Source: CAZABG01 sp964460985
GTDB lineage: Bacteria > Chlamydiota > Chlamydiia > Chlamydiales > Parachlamydiaceae
NCBI GenBank assembly: GCA_964460985.1
Contig: CAYWQX010000004.1
Span: forward strand, 1-64,000
Direction: 5' to 3'
DNA length: 64,000 bases
In this document: in pieces, positions 8,151 through 16,743 of the stretch
Layout of the letters: the number at the start of each line of letters is the position of its first letter
Position numbering within the stretch: the stretch's first letter is position 1
Program-made: the position numbers and the translations under genes
The notes under the pieces: model-generated
Databases searched by the model: none
What the model was told of the DNA's origin: nothing
What the model saw: only the letters and a program-made list of their open reading frames with translations

Positions 8151-8168
8151 TTACTGCCTAAACAGTAA
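8151..8168. promoter_or_regulatory. Probable HipB operator 3
   Basis: Perfect dyad TTACTG-N6-CAGTAA, extended by one more base pair on each side. It begins exactly 71 bases from operator 2 and ends one base before the stop codon of the ribonucleotide-reductase-like gene, so it fills the remaining intergenic space. Confidence 0.7.
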
Positions 8169-8169
8169 A

Positions 8170-10149
8170 TTAAACTAACATTTCTTGTTCCAGAGGAGCT
8201 TCAATGCCTTCATAGTCGACAGGGCGTAATCTTTGCCTGTAGGCATCGAAAGCCTCTTTCGTGACGACCTCTTCTTTCAGGTAGGGAACGCCTAAATCAT
8301 CCGCATTTTTTGTAGGATCTACTTTATTCACAAAATTCACCCCGATGTAACAATCCCAATTTTCTAGAATCCAATCGATGATCTGGGGGATTTCCGAAGG
8401 CTCATAATGGATGGTGGTAGAGACATTTTGTTCGCTCCAAGTCGATTGGACCGAATGATAGTAATTTAGCTGCTGAACGGCAGTTTCCTGGTTGACTTCG
8501 ATTTCCTCGACTCTCCCCGTTTTTCTCGTGACTTTGACTCTTTGAAAAGGAAGGTAATCGTATTTGACGGGAAAACGGATAAGGACGGTTTCAGGCTCAT
8601 AAGGTTTTTCCTGCACATGGTATCCGCTTTGTTTCAACCTATGCACAATCGGCTCGTCTTTAGGATAGGCGACATAATTAAAGAGATACTTTCCAAGCGG
8701 AAGCTCGATTCCGGGAGCCACTTCTCCCCACGCCTCGGTTCCCATGATCGCACTTAAAGTGAGCGATGGTTTCACGAAGGTTACATTTTTTGGAAGAGGT
8801 GAATTGAGCTCCCCTGCCATACTGTAGGCGGCTGAAACCGTGATGTTTTTCATCCGCTTATAGTCGTAGGCGGTCAAATCGCTGCGGGATCTTACACCGG
8901 TTAAACCCACTCCGCACAAATGGAGAAAATCGTTGTTTAAATGCCACGCCTCTTGGAGAATTTCGTCTCTTAAATTCACCATGGACTGACGGTAAGACAT
9001 CCGTCCTGCCAGATAAAGCGCTCTTTCAAGCCCCATTTTATCTCCGCGAAAACTAGACAGATTCACTTCAACTTGATTGCAAAAACTTTTGTTACCCAGA
9101 AGGGTCTGAAGTCCTGGATTCATCCCTTTAAACCAGGGAGCTCTTCTCTCGGCTTCTTTTCCATTGATAAATCCAGGCTCGGAGCCTCCCATCTCCACCA
9201 TCAGCTTGAAAAGGGATTCAAGCTCCTCACGATCAGGCTTTCTGTGAAATAAAAGGACGTTTTCAGACTGCTGTCTATGGTCATTTCCTTTTAGCCACCA
9301 CTCTTTTTTTGCGAGGGCAAAATCTTCCCATTCCGGATCATCATAGTCAAAAAGGGCGAGCTGAGAGACCTCTTTGGAGTGTACAAGCGTTCCAATCAAA
9401 TTGATGATATCTAAAATATCCATGCGTGAAAGAAGTTGATCGGCCCGATCCGATAAAATTTTGGCTATTTTTTTGAAAGCTGAGGCGATGGCCTCATCTC
9501 CTGCTGAAATCCAACCATACCCTCTAAGACGGGAACCTGCCGGCCTGATTTCTGAAAAATCCAGCACTAATACCTTGGCAGGAAATTTACCCGCCAGAAG
9601 CTTTCCGAGGGCTTTAGCCCATGCCGCAGCTGAATCCCCTACCTTGATAACCCACGTACCGGTTTCAGGGTCATATTTTTCAACGTTCGTCTCAAGGCCT
9701 TTAGAAGTGCGTGTTGATCTTATGACTTTTATTTCCTGCAAAGGTCTTCTAAAGCCATTCAAAGTGCCTGTAACAGGCTTAAAACCGATCGCACAACCTT
9801 GCAGAATCAACCAAAAAAGATCGACTAAATCATAGACAGTCTCTACGTTTGTGAAAGCGGAGTTAAACATGCTGGACTCTCTTGCTCGTGCAAGCTCCGT
9901 TCCGGCATGCCAAAGAGTTCTTCCGGACGGAAGAACATACCTCCCCCTGATAAGAGATTTTAACTCTTCAAGCTCCTCTTCTTCCTTTTCATTAAGAGAT
10001 CTAGATAAAGCTCTCTCCCATAACCATCTCTGGTGAGAGATGATCCGCTCCGCCACTTGAGACCAATTTTCTATTAATTCAGAGTCTCTTAGATTTCTAT
10101 GGTAGTTTTTTTGAGCGGTTGTTTGGGCGCGGGCATTGGGCTTCGTCAT
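8170..10149 (-). CDS. Class II (B12-type) ribonucleotide reductase homologue lacking catalytic residues
   Basis: A 659-residue homologue of the monomeric adenosylcobalamin-dependent ribonucleoside triphosphate reductase of Lactobacillus leichmannii (739 residues). Family blocks are visible: LPSGRTLW, GCAIGFKPV, LDFSEIRPAGS, DIINLIGTLV, PGFING, VKPS. Key residues are changed: the position of disulfide Cys119 is Ser97, thiyl-radical Cys408 is Gly346 (NPG for NPCGE), Glu410 is Gln348, while Cys419 is kept as Cys357 at the correct 11-residue spacing. The C-terminal shuttle cysteines are absent. Normal ribonucleotide reduction is therefore unlikely. The gene lies downstream of a cupin gene on the same strand and may serve another reaction, a binding role, or be decaying; the frame itself is intact. 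Confidence 0.8.
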   Translation of the reverse strand: MTKPNARAQTTAQKNYHRNLRDSELIENWSQVAERIISHQRWLWERALSRSLNEKEEEELEELKSLIRGRYVLPSGRTLWHAGTELARARESSMFNSAFTNVETVYDLVDLFWLILQGCAIGFKPVTGTLNGFRRPLQEIKVIRSTRTSKGLETNVEKYDPETGTWVIKVGDSAAAWAKALGKLLAGKFPAKVLVLDFSEIRPAGSRLRGYGWISAGDEAIASAFKKIAKILSDRADQLLSRMDILDIINLIGTLVHSKEVSQLALFDYDDPEWEDFALAKKEWWLKGNDHRQQSENVLLFHRKPDREELESLFKLMVEMGGSEPGFINGKEAERRAPWFKGMNPGLQTLLGNKSFCNQVEVNLSSFRGDKMGLERALYLAGRMSYRQSMVNLRDEILQEAWHLNNDFLHLCGVGLTGVRSRSDLTAYDYKRMKNITVSAAYSMAGELNSPLPKNVTFVKPSLTLSAIMGTEAWGEVAPGIELPLGKYLFNYVAYPKDEPIVHRLKQSGYHVQEKPYEPETVLIRFPVKYDYLPFQRVKVTRKTGRVEEIEVNQETAVQQLNYYHSVQSTWSEQNVSTTIHYEPSEIPQIIDWILENWDCYIGVNFVNKVDPTKNADDLGVPYLKEEVVTKEAFDAYRQRLRPVDYEGIEAPLEQEMLV

Positions 10150-10236
10150 AGATAAACCTTGAACTTTTAAAAAATTGATTTAACTTAAGCCCGGCTTATT
10201 AAGTCAACTAGTTGTTCATGATTTAAGCTGCTTAAC

Positions 10237-10956
10237 CTAATGGCAGAGGATCGTTTTATCTCCTTTGTTTACTGCATGAATCATCTCTATCATTTCGTCA
10301 AGCTCCTCCCGATTTTCCATGAAATGAAGAGCTTCAGGAATTTTCGATTCCACTCGGTTAATGTACTCCAAAAAGAAGCGACTATGAGGCACTTTAAATT
10401 TATGCGATTCCAATGTCGCTCTTTTTTTACCCGCTTCATCCATAGGTTTTATATTCTGCGGATCTGTAATCTTTAAAAAGACCGATTCAAAATACTCCCT
10501 CGTCCCGCCGTCCCTGTAGGGTTCATAATGCGGGGCATCTTTGGTGGGCTTCCAAATATCCATGATGGGCCTCTCAACCGGGTCGGTATTGACATATCCA
10601 TGCACACGGTGTCTAGGACTGTAGAAAACTTGGCCCGGTCCGAGCGGAATTAAATACACCGTATGCTGGTCCCCTTTTTCTTTACTGGGAGGATGATCGA
10701 TATCCAGGTGATCTGTCATGGAGGCGAAGAGGGTGATACCCCCTTCAGGGGCAAAAAACCACTCGCCTGCGTAATGGTGAATATGCGCGGGAGGGCCCGA
10801 ACCTTTGGGCACCATCGCGTGAGTCATCGTGAAACAAAGACCGTCCTTTTCTAAGGTCACATAGCTAAATCTCTCCCCTGCAGGGGCTTGAAACAAGTTT
10901 GGCTTATCCAGTTTAGGGAGTTTTGGAAAATCTATAATCGATCCTTGATAACTCAT
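10237..10956 (-). CDS. Cupin-domain protein, paralogue A
   Basis: A 239-residue protein with one clear cupin barrel: metal motif HIHHYAGEWFF (HxH and E, about residues 78-88) and second-strand motif PRHRVHGYVN. The C-terminal 90 residues are helical and lack a second metal site. It is a close paralogue of the cupin at 12729-13451, sharing LDKPxLF, FSYxTLEKD, GPPAHIHH, APxGGITLFA, HGYVNT and ending ILCH/IICH. Quercetinase-like dioxygenases have this look, but the substrate is unknown. It has an AGGAGA ribosome binding site that covers the stop codon of the exporter gene upstream, so the two form an operon. Confidence 0.8.
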   Translation of the reverse strand: MSYQGSIIDFPKLPKLDKPNLFQAPAGERFSYVTLEKDGLCFTMTHAMVPKGSGPPAHIHHYAGEWFFAPEGGITLFASMTDHLDIDHPPSKEKGDQHTVYLIPLGPGQVFYSPRHRVHGYVNTDPVERPIMDIWKPTKDAPHYEPYRDGGTREYFESVFLKITDPQNIKPMDEAGKKRATLESHKFKVPHSRFFLEYINRVESKIPEALHFMENREELDEMIEMIHAVNKGDKTILCH

Positions 10957-10965
10957 AACATTCTC

Positions 10966-11736
10966 CTAAATGGTGAGTAAAACAATGATTCCCATAAAGA
11001 TGGACCAGCCCCCGAAAATCTGTCTTAAAACAACGGGAGAGACCTTGTGTGTTAACTTGGCTCCTAAGGGAGCTATGAGAAGCGCCGATATTCCGCAGGT
11101 CAAAGCGGCCTTCCAGTCGATAAAATCGCCATTCGGCTTCAAAACCTCCAGCGCAAAAAATGTACTCGCTCCAAAAAAGGCTATCAGCAAACTAATGATT
11201 GCCGAGATAGCGATCACCTTTTTGATGGGATATCCAAAAAAACTTAAAAAAGGGATGATTAAAAACCCCCCTCCAAGCCCAAGCATCGATGATATTGTTC
11301 CGGTAGAGAAAAAAAGAGTCATCAAATCAAAAGGGCCCGCTTTGTACTTCGACTCAAAATCGGGTTGGATGAGGAAATAGACCCCTACGGCAATAATGAA
11401 AAATACAAAAATGATCTTTAGCCAATACCCCGGCATTAGGCTTGCGATGAGAACGCCAAAAATAGACCCTAAGAAAATGCACGGGACAAACCATTTAAAA
11501 AGCTCTTTTTCTTCCCATGCCGCACGAAAATGAAAAAAGGCTGCCGATATAGAACTTAAAGTGATCGAGGCTAAGGAGGAGCCAATGGCAATCTTGGCGA
11601 CATGATCCGCCGGATAGTCCATAAAGGTAAAAATCAGCATCAACGCGGGAACGATAACAAGTCCGCCTCCGACGCCCAGCAAACCTGCCGAAAACCCTGC
11701 TAAAAGTCCCGTTAAAATATAGAAGAAAAACTCCAA
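10966..11736 (-). CDS. TauE/SafE-family membrane exporter
   Basis: A 256-residue integral membrane protein with about eight segments and the two family glycine motifs GLLGVGGGLVIVPAL and SSMLGLGGGFLIIPFL. The family moves sulfite, sulfonates or related organic anions. I place the start at a TTG at 11736 because AGGAG lies six bases before it; the longer frame has no better site. It is the first gene of the minus arm of the divergent cluster and could export a product of the adjacent enzymes. Confidence 0.85.
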   Translation of the reverse strand: MEFFFYILTGLLAGFSAGLLGVGGGLVIVPALMLIFTFMDYPADHVAKIAIGSSLASITLSSISAAFFHFRAAWEEKELFKWFVPCIFLGSIFGVLIASLMPGYWLKIIFVFFIIAVGVYFLIQPDFESKYKAGPFDLMTLFFSTGTISSMLGLGGGFLIIPFLSFFGYPIKKVIAISAIISLLIAFFGASTFFALEVLKPNGDFIDWKAALTCGISALLIAPLGAKLTHKVSPVVLRQIFGGWSIFMGIIVLLTI

Positions 11737-11802
11737 AAAAAACTCCTGCTTAACATTTGAAACATGGCATCCTTGGGGTTTCAAAAGCAAGAATTTAATA
11801 AA

Positions 11803-11816
11803 AATTTACGTAAATT
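11803..11816. promoter_or_regulatory. 14-bp palindrome in the divergent intergenic region
   Basis: AATTTACGTAAATT is a perfect palindrome within the AT-rich 195 bases between the exporter start and the DAHP-synthase-like start. Related TTACG half-sites recur at about 11833 and 11920. A shared operator for both arms is plausible, although such an AT-rich region produces palindromes by chance. Confidence 0.35.
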
Positions 11817-11931
11817 ATTAATTTATTATTAAGTTACGAAAAATTTTTAAAAATGCAGCCATTTAAAGAAAAATTTGATAGATTAAAGCTTGTATATCCA
11901 AACTAATTTTTTAATAATTTACGGGATATGT

Positions 11932-12717
11932 ATGAAGAAAAAAATTGTCATAGCAGGCCCTTGTGCTCTTGAAAACAGAGACCAGTACATAAGGTTTTTA
12001 GATGAGTTTTGTCATTTTGGGATTCCTTATGTAAGAGCTTGTTTATGGAAACCACGTACTGAGCCCGGCTGGGAAGGGATGGGATTCTTTGGAATGCCGC
12101 TTCTCATGGAGGAGGCGATCAAACGTAAACTGACCCCCTGTACAGAGATTATGACTGCTATCCACGCTCAGATGATTGTGGATGCTTTAAGGCACTTCCC
12201 CCTCGAAACAGGAATGATTGTTTGGATAGGAGCGAGAAATCAAAACCACTTTGAAATCCGCCGCATTGCGGAGATTCTTTCAAGAGGCCCGGCCAATCTG
12301 AAATTTGTATTCAAAAATCAGGTTTGGGTAGATAGAAAACATTGGATGGGTTTATTTAAGCATATCACGCAGGCAGGTTTCCCAAAAGAGAGACTCATGA
12401 CCTGCCATAGAGGGTTTAATCCCGGTTATGGAGAAAATCCGCGAGGACTTAGAAACATCCCTGACTTTGATATGAGCATGGAGCTTAAAAAAGAGATGGG
12501 AATCCCGATGCTTTTAGACCCTTCCCATATTGCCGGCCATAGAGAGAAGTTTTTTCAAATCGTTGAAGAATCTCTCCAATACGATTTCGACGGCTACATC
12601 GTTGAAGTCCATCCGGCAGTGGATCAGGCCAAAACAGACCAGGGTCAACAATTAGACTTTGAACTTTTCACCAAATTTTTGGACCTTATCAATAATAAGC
12701 AATTAGCAGCTTCTTAA
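11932..12717 (+). CDS. DAHP synthase-like aldolase (DAHPS/KDO8PS family)
   Basis: A 261-residue phosphoenolpyruvate-dependent aldolase. All four metal ligands of the family are visible: Cys in IAGPCALE, His in DPSHIAG, Glu in IVEVHP, and Asp in AKTDQGQQL. LWKPRTEP matches the KPRT motif for erythrose 4-phosphate binding of DAHP synthases, where KDO8P synthases have KANR. WIGARN stands where WIGARTT is usual. It lacks an ACT or chorismate mutase regulatory domain, so feedback control seems absent. Its setting, with cupins and an aminotransferase away from other aro genes, suggests a dedicated pathway. The upstream ATG at 11890 is less likely. Confidence 0.8.
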   Translation: MKKKIVIAGPCALENRDQYIRFLDEFCHFGIPYVRACLWKPRTEPGWEGMGFFGMPLLMEEAIKRKLTPCTEIMTAIHAQMIVDALRHFPLETGMIVWIGARNQNHFEIRRIAEILSRGPANLKFVFKNQVWVDRKHWMGLFKHITQAGFPKERLMTCHRGFNPGYGENPRGLRNIPDFDMSMELKKEMGIPMLLDPSHIAGHREKFFQIVEESLQYDFDGYIVEVHPAVDQAKTDQGQQLDFELFTKFLDLINNKQLAAS

Positions 12718-12728
12718 AGGAGGTTTTC

Positions 12729-13451
12729 ATGACGGCGGTTTACGAAAGTAAGAAAGTAATTATTCCTCCGATTCCGAAGCTCGATAAGCCGGCCCTTTTC
12801 TTGGGCGCTCATGGAGAGGAGTTCAGTTATGCGACCCTTGAGAAAGACAACCTGATATTTACGATGGGTGAAGTCAATGTACCGGCAGGCAAAGGTCCCC
12901 CAGCCCATATCCACCATTTTGTGGCAGAATGGTTTTACGCGCCCGATGGGGGAATCACCCTTTTTGCGACCGAGGATGAACATTTGGATATCAAAAATCA
13001 TCCCAGCAAGGATGATGGCACCCAGCTTACAGCCTATCTTATTCCCCTTGCCCCCGGCCAAATCTTTTGGTGTCCCCGCCATAAAGTTCACGGCTACGTA
13101 AACACCGAAAAAGAGGCGCGCCGATTAACCTGCTTCTGGAAGCCTTACTCGGATGCCCCTTACTTTCCTCCCTTCAAGGATGGGGGAATAAGAGAGTTCT
13201 TCGAAGGGGTTCACTTAAGAATCGGAGGCAACGAGGAGCTTTCCATCACTGAAAAAAGACGGGCGCACTACATCGCCGAGTCGCCAAAATACATGTCTCC
13301 TCACAGCTCCTATCTTCTACAATTCATTAACCGGATCATTCCGGAAGTTCCCGATAGCTTTCAACACTCAGAAAATTTCTCAGAACTCAATCAAATGATC
13401 GATTTAGTCAATGATTATAACCATGGAAAAAGAGGAATCATATGCCACTAG
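12729..13451 (+). CDS. Cupin-domain protein, paralogue B
   Basis: A 240-residue paralogue of the cupin in the opposite arm, about half identical by eye. Metal-site motifs are HIHHFVAEWFYAP and PRHKVHGYVN. AAAGGAGG precedes the start by a few bases. It lies 11 bases after the DAHP-synthase-like gene and overlaps the aminotransferase by 10 bases. Having one copy on each side of a divergent promoter suggests a duplication, with the two proteins perhaps acting on successive intermediates or as a heteromer. Confidence 0.8.
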   Translation: MTAVYESKKVIIPPIPKLDKPALFLGAHGEEFSYATLEKDNLIFTMGEVNVPAGKGPPAHIHHFVAEWFYAPDGGITLFATEDEHLDIKNHPSKDDGTQLTAYLIPLAPGQIFWCPRHKVHGYVNTEKEARRLTCFWKPYSDAPYFPPFKDGGIREFFEGVHLRIGGNEELSITEKRRAHYIAESPKYMSPHSSYLLQFINRIIPEVPDSFQHSENFSELNQMIDLVNDYNHGKRGIICH

Positions 13452-14521
13452 GCTTAAGCACAGAGGTTTTAAGAAAGAGCTATCCCATTTCTTTTAGCGC
13501 AGGACCCGCCCATTTACCCGATATAACCAATCAAGCAATACATGAAATTGTAGAAAGCGGTTTTCTAACCGTCTCGCACCGAAGCCAAGAGTTTTCGGAA
13601 GTAAGTAGGAAGGCGATTGAAGGGATGAGAGAAAAAATGAAAATTCCCCCCGATTTTCATATCTTTTATCAAAACTCTTCAACGGCTGCCTGGAATAATA
13701 TCCTCGAAAACCTGGTGAAAGAGAGAAGTTTTCACTTTGTTTTAGGGGAGTTTTCTGAGCGCTTCTATTTTACCGCCCAAGATCTGAATTTAACCGCAGA
13801 CGCCTACATTCCCCCCTTTGATGAAGCGGTGAAATGGAAAAATGCAACTATTCATCCTAGTACAGAATTGATTGCAATCACTCATAACGAAACAAGATCA
13901 GGCCTCATGTGGCCCTGGGAAGAAATTAGAGGTGTGCGTGAAGCCTATCCGGAGCCCCTTATAGCCATCGACGTCTGCTCTTCATTTGGCGGGATGAATA
14001 TGCAATGGGATTTGGCAGATATTTGGCTTGGTTCAGTTCAAAAATGCCTAGGGATGCCGCCCGGCCTCGGCTACATTATGGTAAACGAAAGAGCCATGGA
14101 AAAAGCCCGCAAACTAAATAAAAAAGTACCCAAATGGAGAAAGTTCCAGATTCTTGAAGAACAAATGAAGAAATACCAAACGTATGAAACACCGAACTCG
14201 TTAGAAATCGCTCTTCTTGCCATTTTAATGCATCACTGGGACATTGATGTGGTAGAGTCTCAAACACGGGAAAAAGCCTCTCTGATCTATGGCGCGGACC
14301 TTAATTGGCAGCCCTTTATCAAAGATCCGGAATGGCGATCGATCACCTGCGCCCACATGAAGGTGGACGACGCCGAAAAATGGAACCAACGGGCGGAAGA
14401 ACAAGGGTTTTATCTAGGAAGGTCCTTCGGAACATTTGCATCCAACGGCATTCGAGTAGCTAATTTCCCGGGCCATACAAAAGAGCTGATTCTAAAACTG
14501 ATCGAAGCGCTCCGGGAATAA
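13442..14521 (+). CDS. Class V aminotransferase, phosphoserine aminotransferase-like
   Basis: A 359-residue fold-type I PLP enzyme resembling SerC: FSAGPAHLP at the N-terminus, HRSQEFSEV, the cofactor region ending in IAIDVCSSFGG, and the Schiff-base lysine in GSVQKCLGMPPGLG; a C-terminal segment reads GIRVANFPGHT. Normal SerC has about 360 residues. Because it sits between a cupin and a transporter and next to a DAHP-synthase-like gene, it may aminate an aromatic or sugar-acid intermediate instead of 3-phosphohydroxypyruvate. AGAGGA within the cupin gene serves as its ribosome binding site. Confidence 0.8.
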   Translation: MPLGLSTEVLRKSYPISFSAGPAHLPDITNQAIHEIVESGFLTVSHRSQEFSEVSRKAIEGMREKMKIPPDFHIFYQNSSTAAWNNILENLVKERSFHFVLGEFSERFYFTAQDLNLTADAYIPPFDEAVKWKNATIHPSTELIAITHNETRSGLMWPWEEIRGVREAYPEPLIAIDVCSSFGGMNMQWDLADIWLGSVQKCLGMPPGLGYIMVNERAMEKARKLNKKVPKWRKFQILEEQMKKYQTYETPNSLEIALLAILMHHWDIDVVESQTREKASLIYGADLNWQPFIKDPEWRSITCAHMKVDDAEKWNQRAEEQGFYLGRSFGTFASNGIRVANFPGHTKELILKLIEALRE

Positions 14522-14529
14522 AATAAGCT

Positions 14530-16644
14530 ATGTCATTTTTCTCCGATCGATTCACTTGCACGAACGTGAGGGCAGGTTTTCAATCGGGGATTATTCTTGC
14601 GCTAGTTGTCTTGGCATTTGCTAACTTTATTTTTGTAGGCGACTTAAGACCCTATCTTGGTTTGGGATTTGGAATTATACTTATCTCCTCCATTCCCCTT
14701 TTGCTGCTGATTAATTTTTTTTCAGAGATAAAGGGGGCGGTAGCTTATCCTTTTGCAATCGTCTGCGTGTTCTTAGCCTCTATTCTTGCCCATATGAATC
14801 TTGAATCAAGAGTGTCTCCTGAGGAGCTTTGGCCTACAACCTTATGGATCATTTTTTGTTTAACTTTATCGCTCTCATTTTTTACCGCTATAGCCTCAAT
14901 TTTTAAGCTAGGAAACGCCGTTAAATACGTTCCATTTCCTGTGCTTGGAGGCCTTTTAGGCGCTATCGGCGTCCTCATGATTTTTAAAGCTATAAATAGC
15001 TTAAATCACGACCAATCTTTTTTAAATCTAACTGATTTTAGCATAAACCAAGAAAACTACATCCAGATCGCAATTGCTATTTTTTTAGCATCGATTCTAG
15101 TCTGGAATCAAAAAATTGGCCTTAAAAAAATATATAAATGGCTTTTTCTCGTCGCTTTTACAGGGTTCATTGTATATATTTCCATGCACTCCCATTTTTC
15201 AGATTGGTTTATCAACTTAAAATATCAAGGAGCTCTTTGGCCTCCGGTACAAGACTTTGATTTTATCCAACACATCAATTTCTTAGCAGTGGTCCACTTT
15301 ATTCCTGAAATCATCTCCCTTAATTTCGTCTTTATCACCTCCCTTTTGATAAACCTGAACGGGATGGAAGCTTTTCTAAAGAAAGATCTCAACATCAATC
15401 GCGAGCTTAAAATCACCTCTATCGCCAATCTTGTAACCGGAGTATTTGGAGGCATTGGAGGCTGTATGGCAGCTACGCAAACGATTCCAAATATCAAAAA
15501 TGGAGGGATCTCCTTTTGCGCAGCAGTAGCCTCTTCTTTAGTAATTATTATCGCTTTGATCCTTGGCAGCTACGGATTTTTCCAATATATTCCCTCCTTT
15601 CTTCTAGGCGCTATCCCCATTTTTTTAGGGACTTTATTTCTCTTCCAATGGGTATATGAATCAAGAACCAAGCTCACATCTATTCTAGAATGGGGTGTAC
15701 TCATTTTAACCCTATTAACTTCTCTTATTTTTGGTCTGGTTTACGGCGTTCTCACAGGTGTGATAAGCGCCTCTTTGCTATTCATTTATAATTTAAGCTT
15801 CTCGAGCCCCATCTACAAAATCGTGAGCGGGAAAAAACTCAAAAGTAAAGTGGATCGCTCCATTGAAGAAGAGGTTTGGCTAGATGATCTCTACCATCGT
15901 ATCGTATTAATTGAACTTCAGGGACATCTGTTTTTTGGAAACAGCTTTAATCTTTTGCATGCTTTAAAAACTAGCCTGGCTCAAGGGAGCTTAGATCCTA
16001 TTAAGTACATGGTTTTAGATGTAAGCCAAGTTAAAAGCCTAGACTCTTCTGCCGTTGTCACTTTTAAAAAGATTGAAGAGCTGATTAAAGAGAAAAAAAT
16101 CACTCTGTGTCTGTGCGGAATGAAAACAGAGGTGGTGGACCTTTTGAAAAGCAGTTTTATGCATTGCTTTGAAAAACCCGATGATGCCTTCGAATGGATT
16201 GAAACTAACTATTTACAAAGCAGTTTTGAATCAAATTCAGAAACCTATTTTATCTCTCAACATCTTGAATTTTTAAGCTCCATTTCCGACAAAAAAAATT
16301 ACAAAGCTCAAGAGATCATTATCGAGCAAAATCAGAACTCTGATGCTCTTTATTTTGTTTTAAAAGGAAAGGTGCGCGCCTTTAGAAAAAACAGTCCTAA
16401 CGACGAGACAACCTACAGAAAAATGTCTACGGGAGCCCTGCTTGGAGAGCTTAGTTTTTTTCTTAACTCGAAAACATTTAACTCCGTTGTTTCAGATACC
16501 GATTCTGAAGTTTTAAAGATTAGCCGCGATCGCATTAAAGTATTAAAAAGAGAAGATTCCGAAAAAATAGTTAAACTCTTTGAAATCATTTGTGTTTGTT
16601 TGAGCGAAAGGATTTTGAAACTTAACCAAAACTTTACAAAATAA
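14530..16644 (+). CDS. SulP-family anion transporter with STAS and cyclic-nucleotide-binding domains
   Basis: A 704-residue protein. Residues about 15-440 hold the SulP membrane domain (around 12 segments; LNGMEAFLKKDLNINRELK and GGIGGCMAATQT are typical). A STAS domain follows at about 460-565 with LDVSQVKSLDSSAV, keeping the DSS phosphoacceptor position. The C-terminus (about 575-700) is a cNMP-binding-type jelly roll with GALLGELSFFL. Substrates of the family include sulfate, bicarbonate and dicarboxylates. It lies eight bases after the aminotransferase, so it is likely cotranscribed and may serve the same pathway. Confidence 0.88.
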   Translation: MSFFSDRFTCTNVRAGFQSGIILALVVLAFANFIFVGDLRPYLGLGFGIILISSIPLLLLINFFSEIKGAVAYPFAIVCVFLASILAHMNLESRVSPEELWPTTLWIIFCLTLSLSFFTAIASIFKLGNAVKYVPFPVLGGLLGAIGVLMIFKAINSLNHDQSFLNLTDFSINQENYIQIAIAIFLASILVWNQKIGLKKIYKWLFLVAFTGFIVYISMHSHFSDWFINLKYQGALWPPVQDFDFIQHINFLAVVHFIPEIISLNFVFITSLLINLNGMEAFLKKDLNINRELKITSIANLVTGVFGGIGGCMAATQTIPNIKNGGISFCAAVASSLVIIIALILGSYGFFQYIPSFLLGAIPIFLGTLFLFQWVYESRTKLTSILEWGVLILTLLTSLIFGLVYGVLTGVISASLLFIYNLSFSSPIYKIVSGKKLKSKVDRSIEEEVWLDDLYHRIVLIELQGHLFFGNSFNLLHALKTSLAQGSLDPIKYMVLDVSQVKSLDSSAVVTFKKIEELIKEKKITLCLCGMKTEVVDLLKSSFMHCFEKPDDAFEWIETNYLQSSFESNSETYFISQHLEFLSSISDKKNYKAQEIIIEQNQNSDALYFVLKGKVRAFRKNSPNDETTYRKMSTGALLGELSFFLNSKTFNSVVSDTDSEVLKISRDRIKVLKREDSEKIVKLFEIICVCLSERILKLNQNFTK

Positions 16645-16743
16645 TTTTTTCTTAAAGAATTAAACGTTAATTAATAATATTTAGATTAGAAATGTTAAAA
16701 ATTTTATTATAAAATAGGTTTAGATAATCATTGGTGGGTCATT

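Noticed and set aside
10150..10236. Cobalamin riboswitch before the class II reductase homologue
   Set aside because: No B12-box-like or GCCACTG-like element is visible in the 87-base gap.
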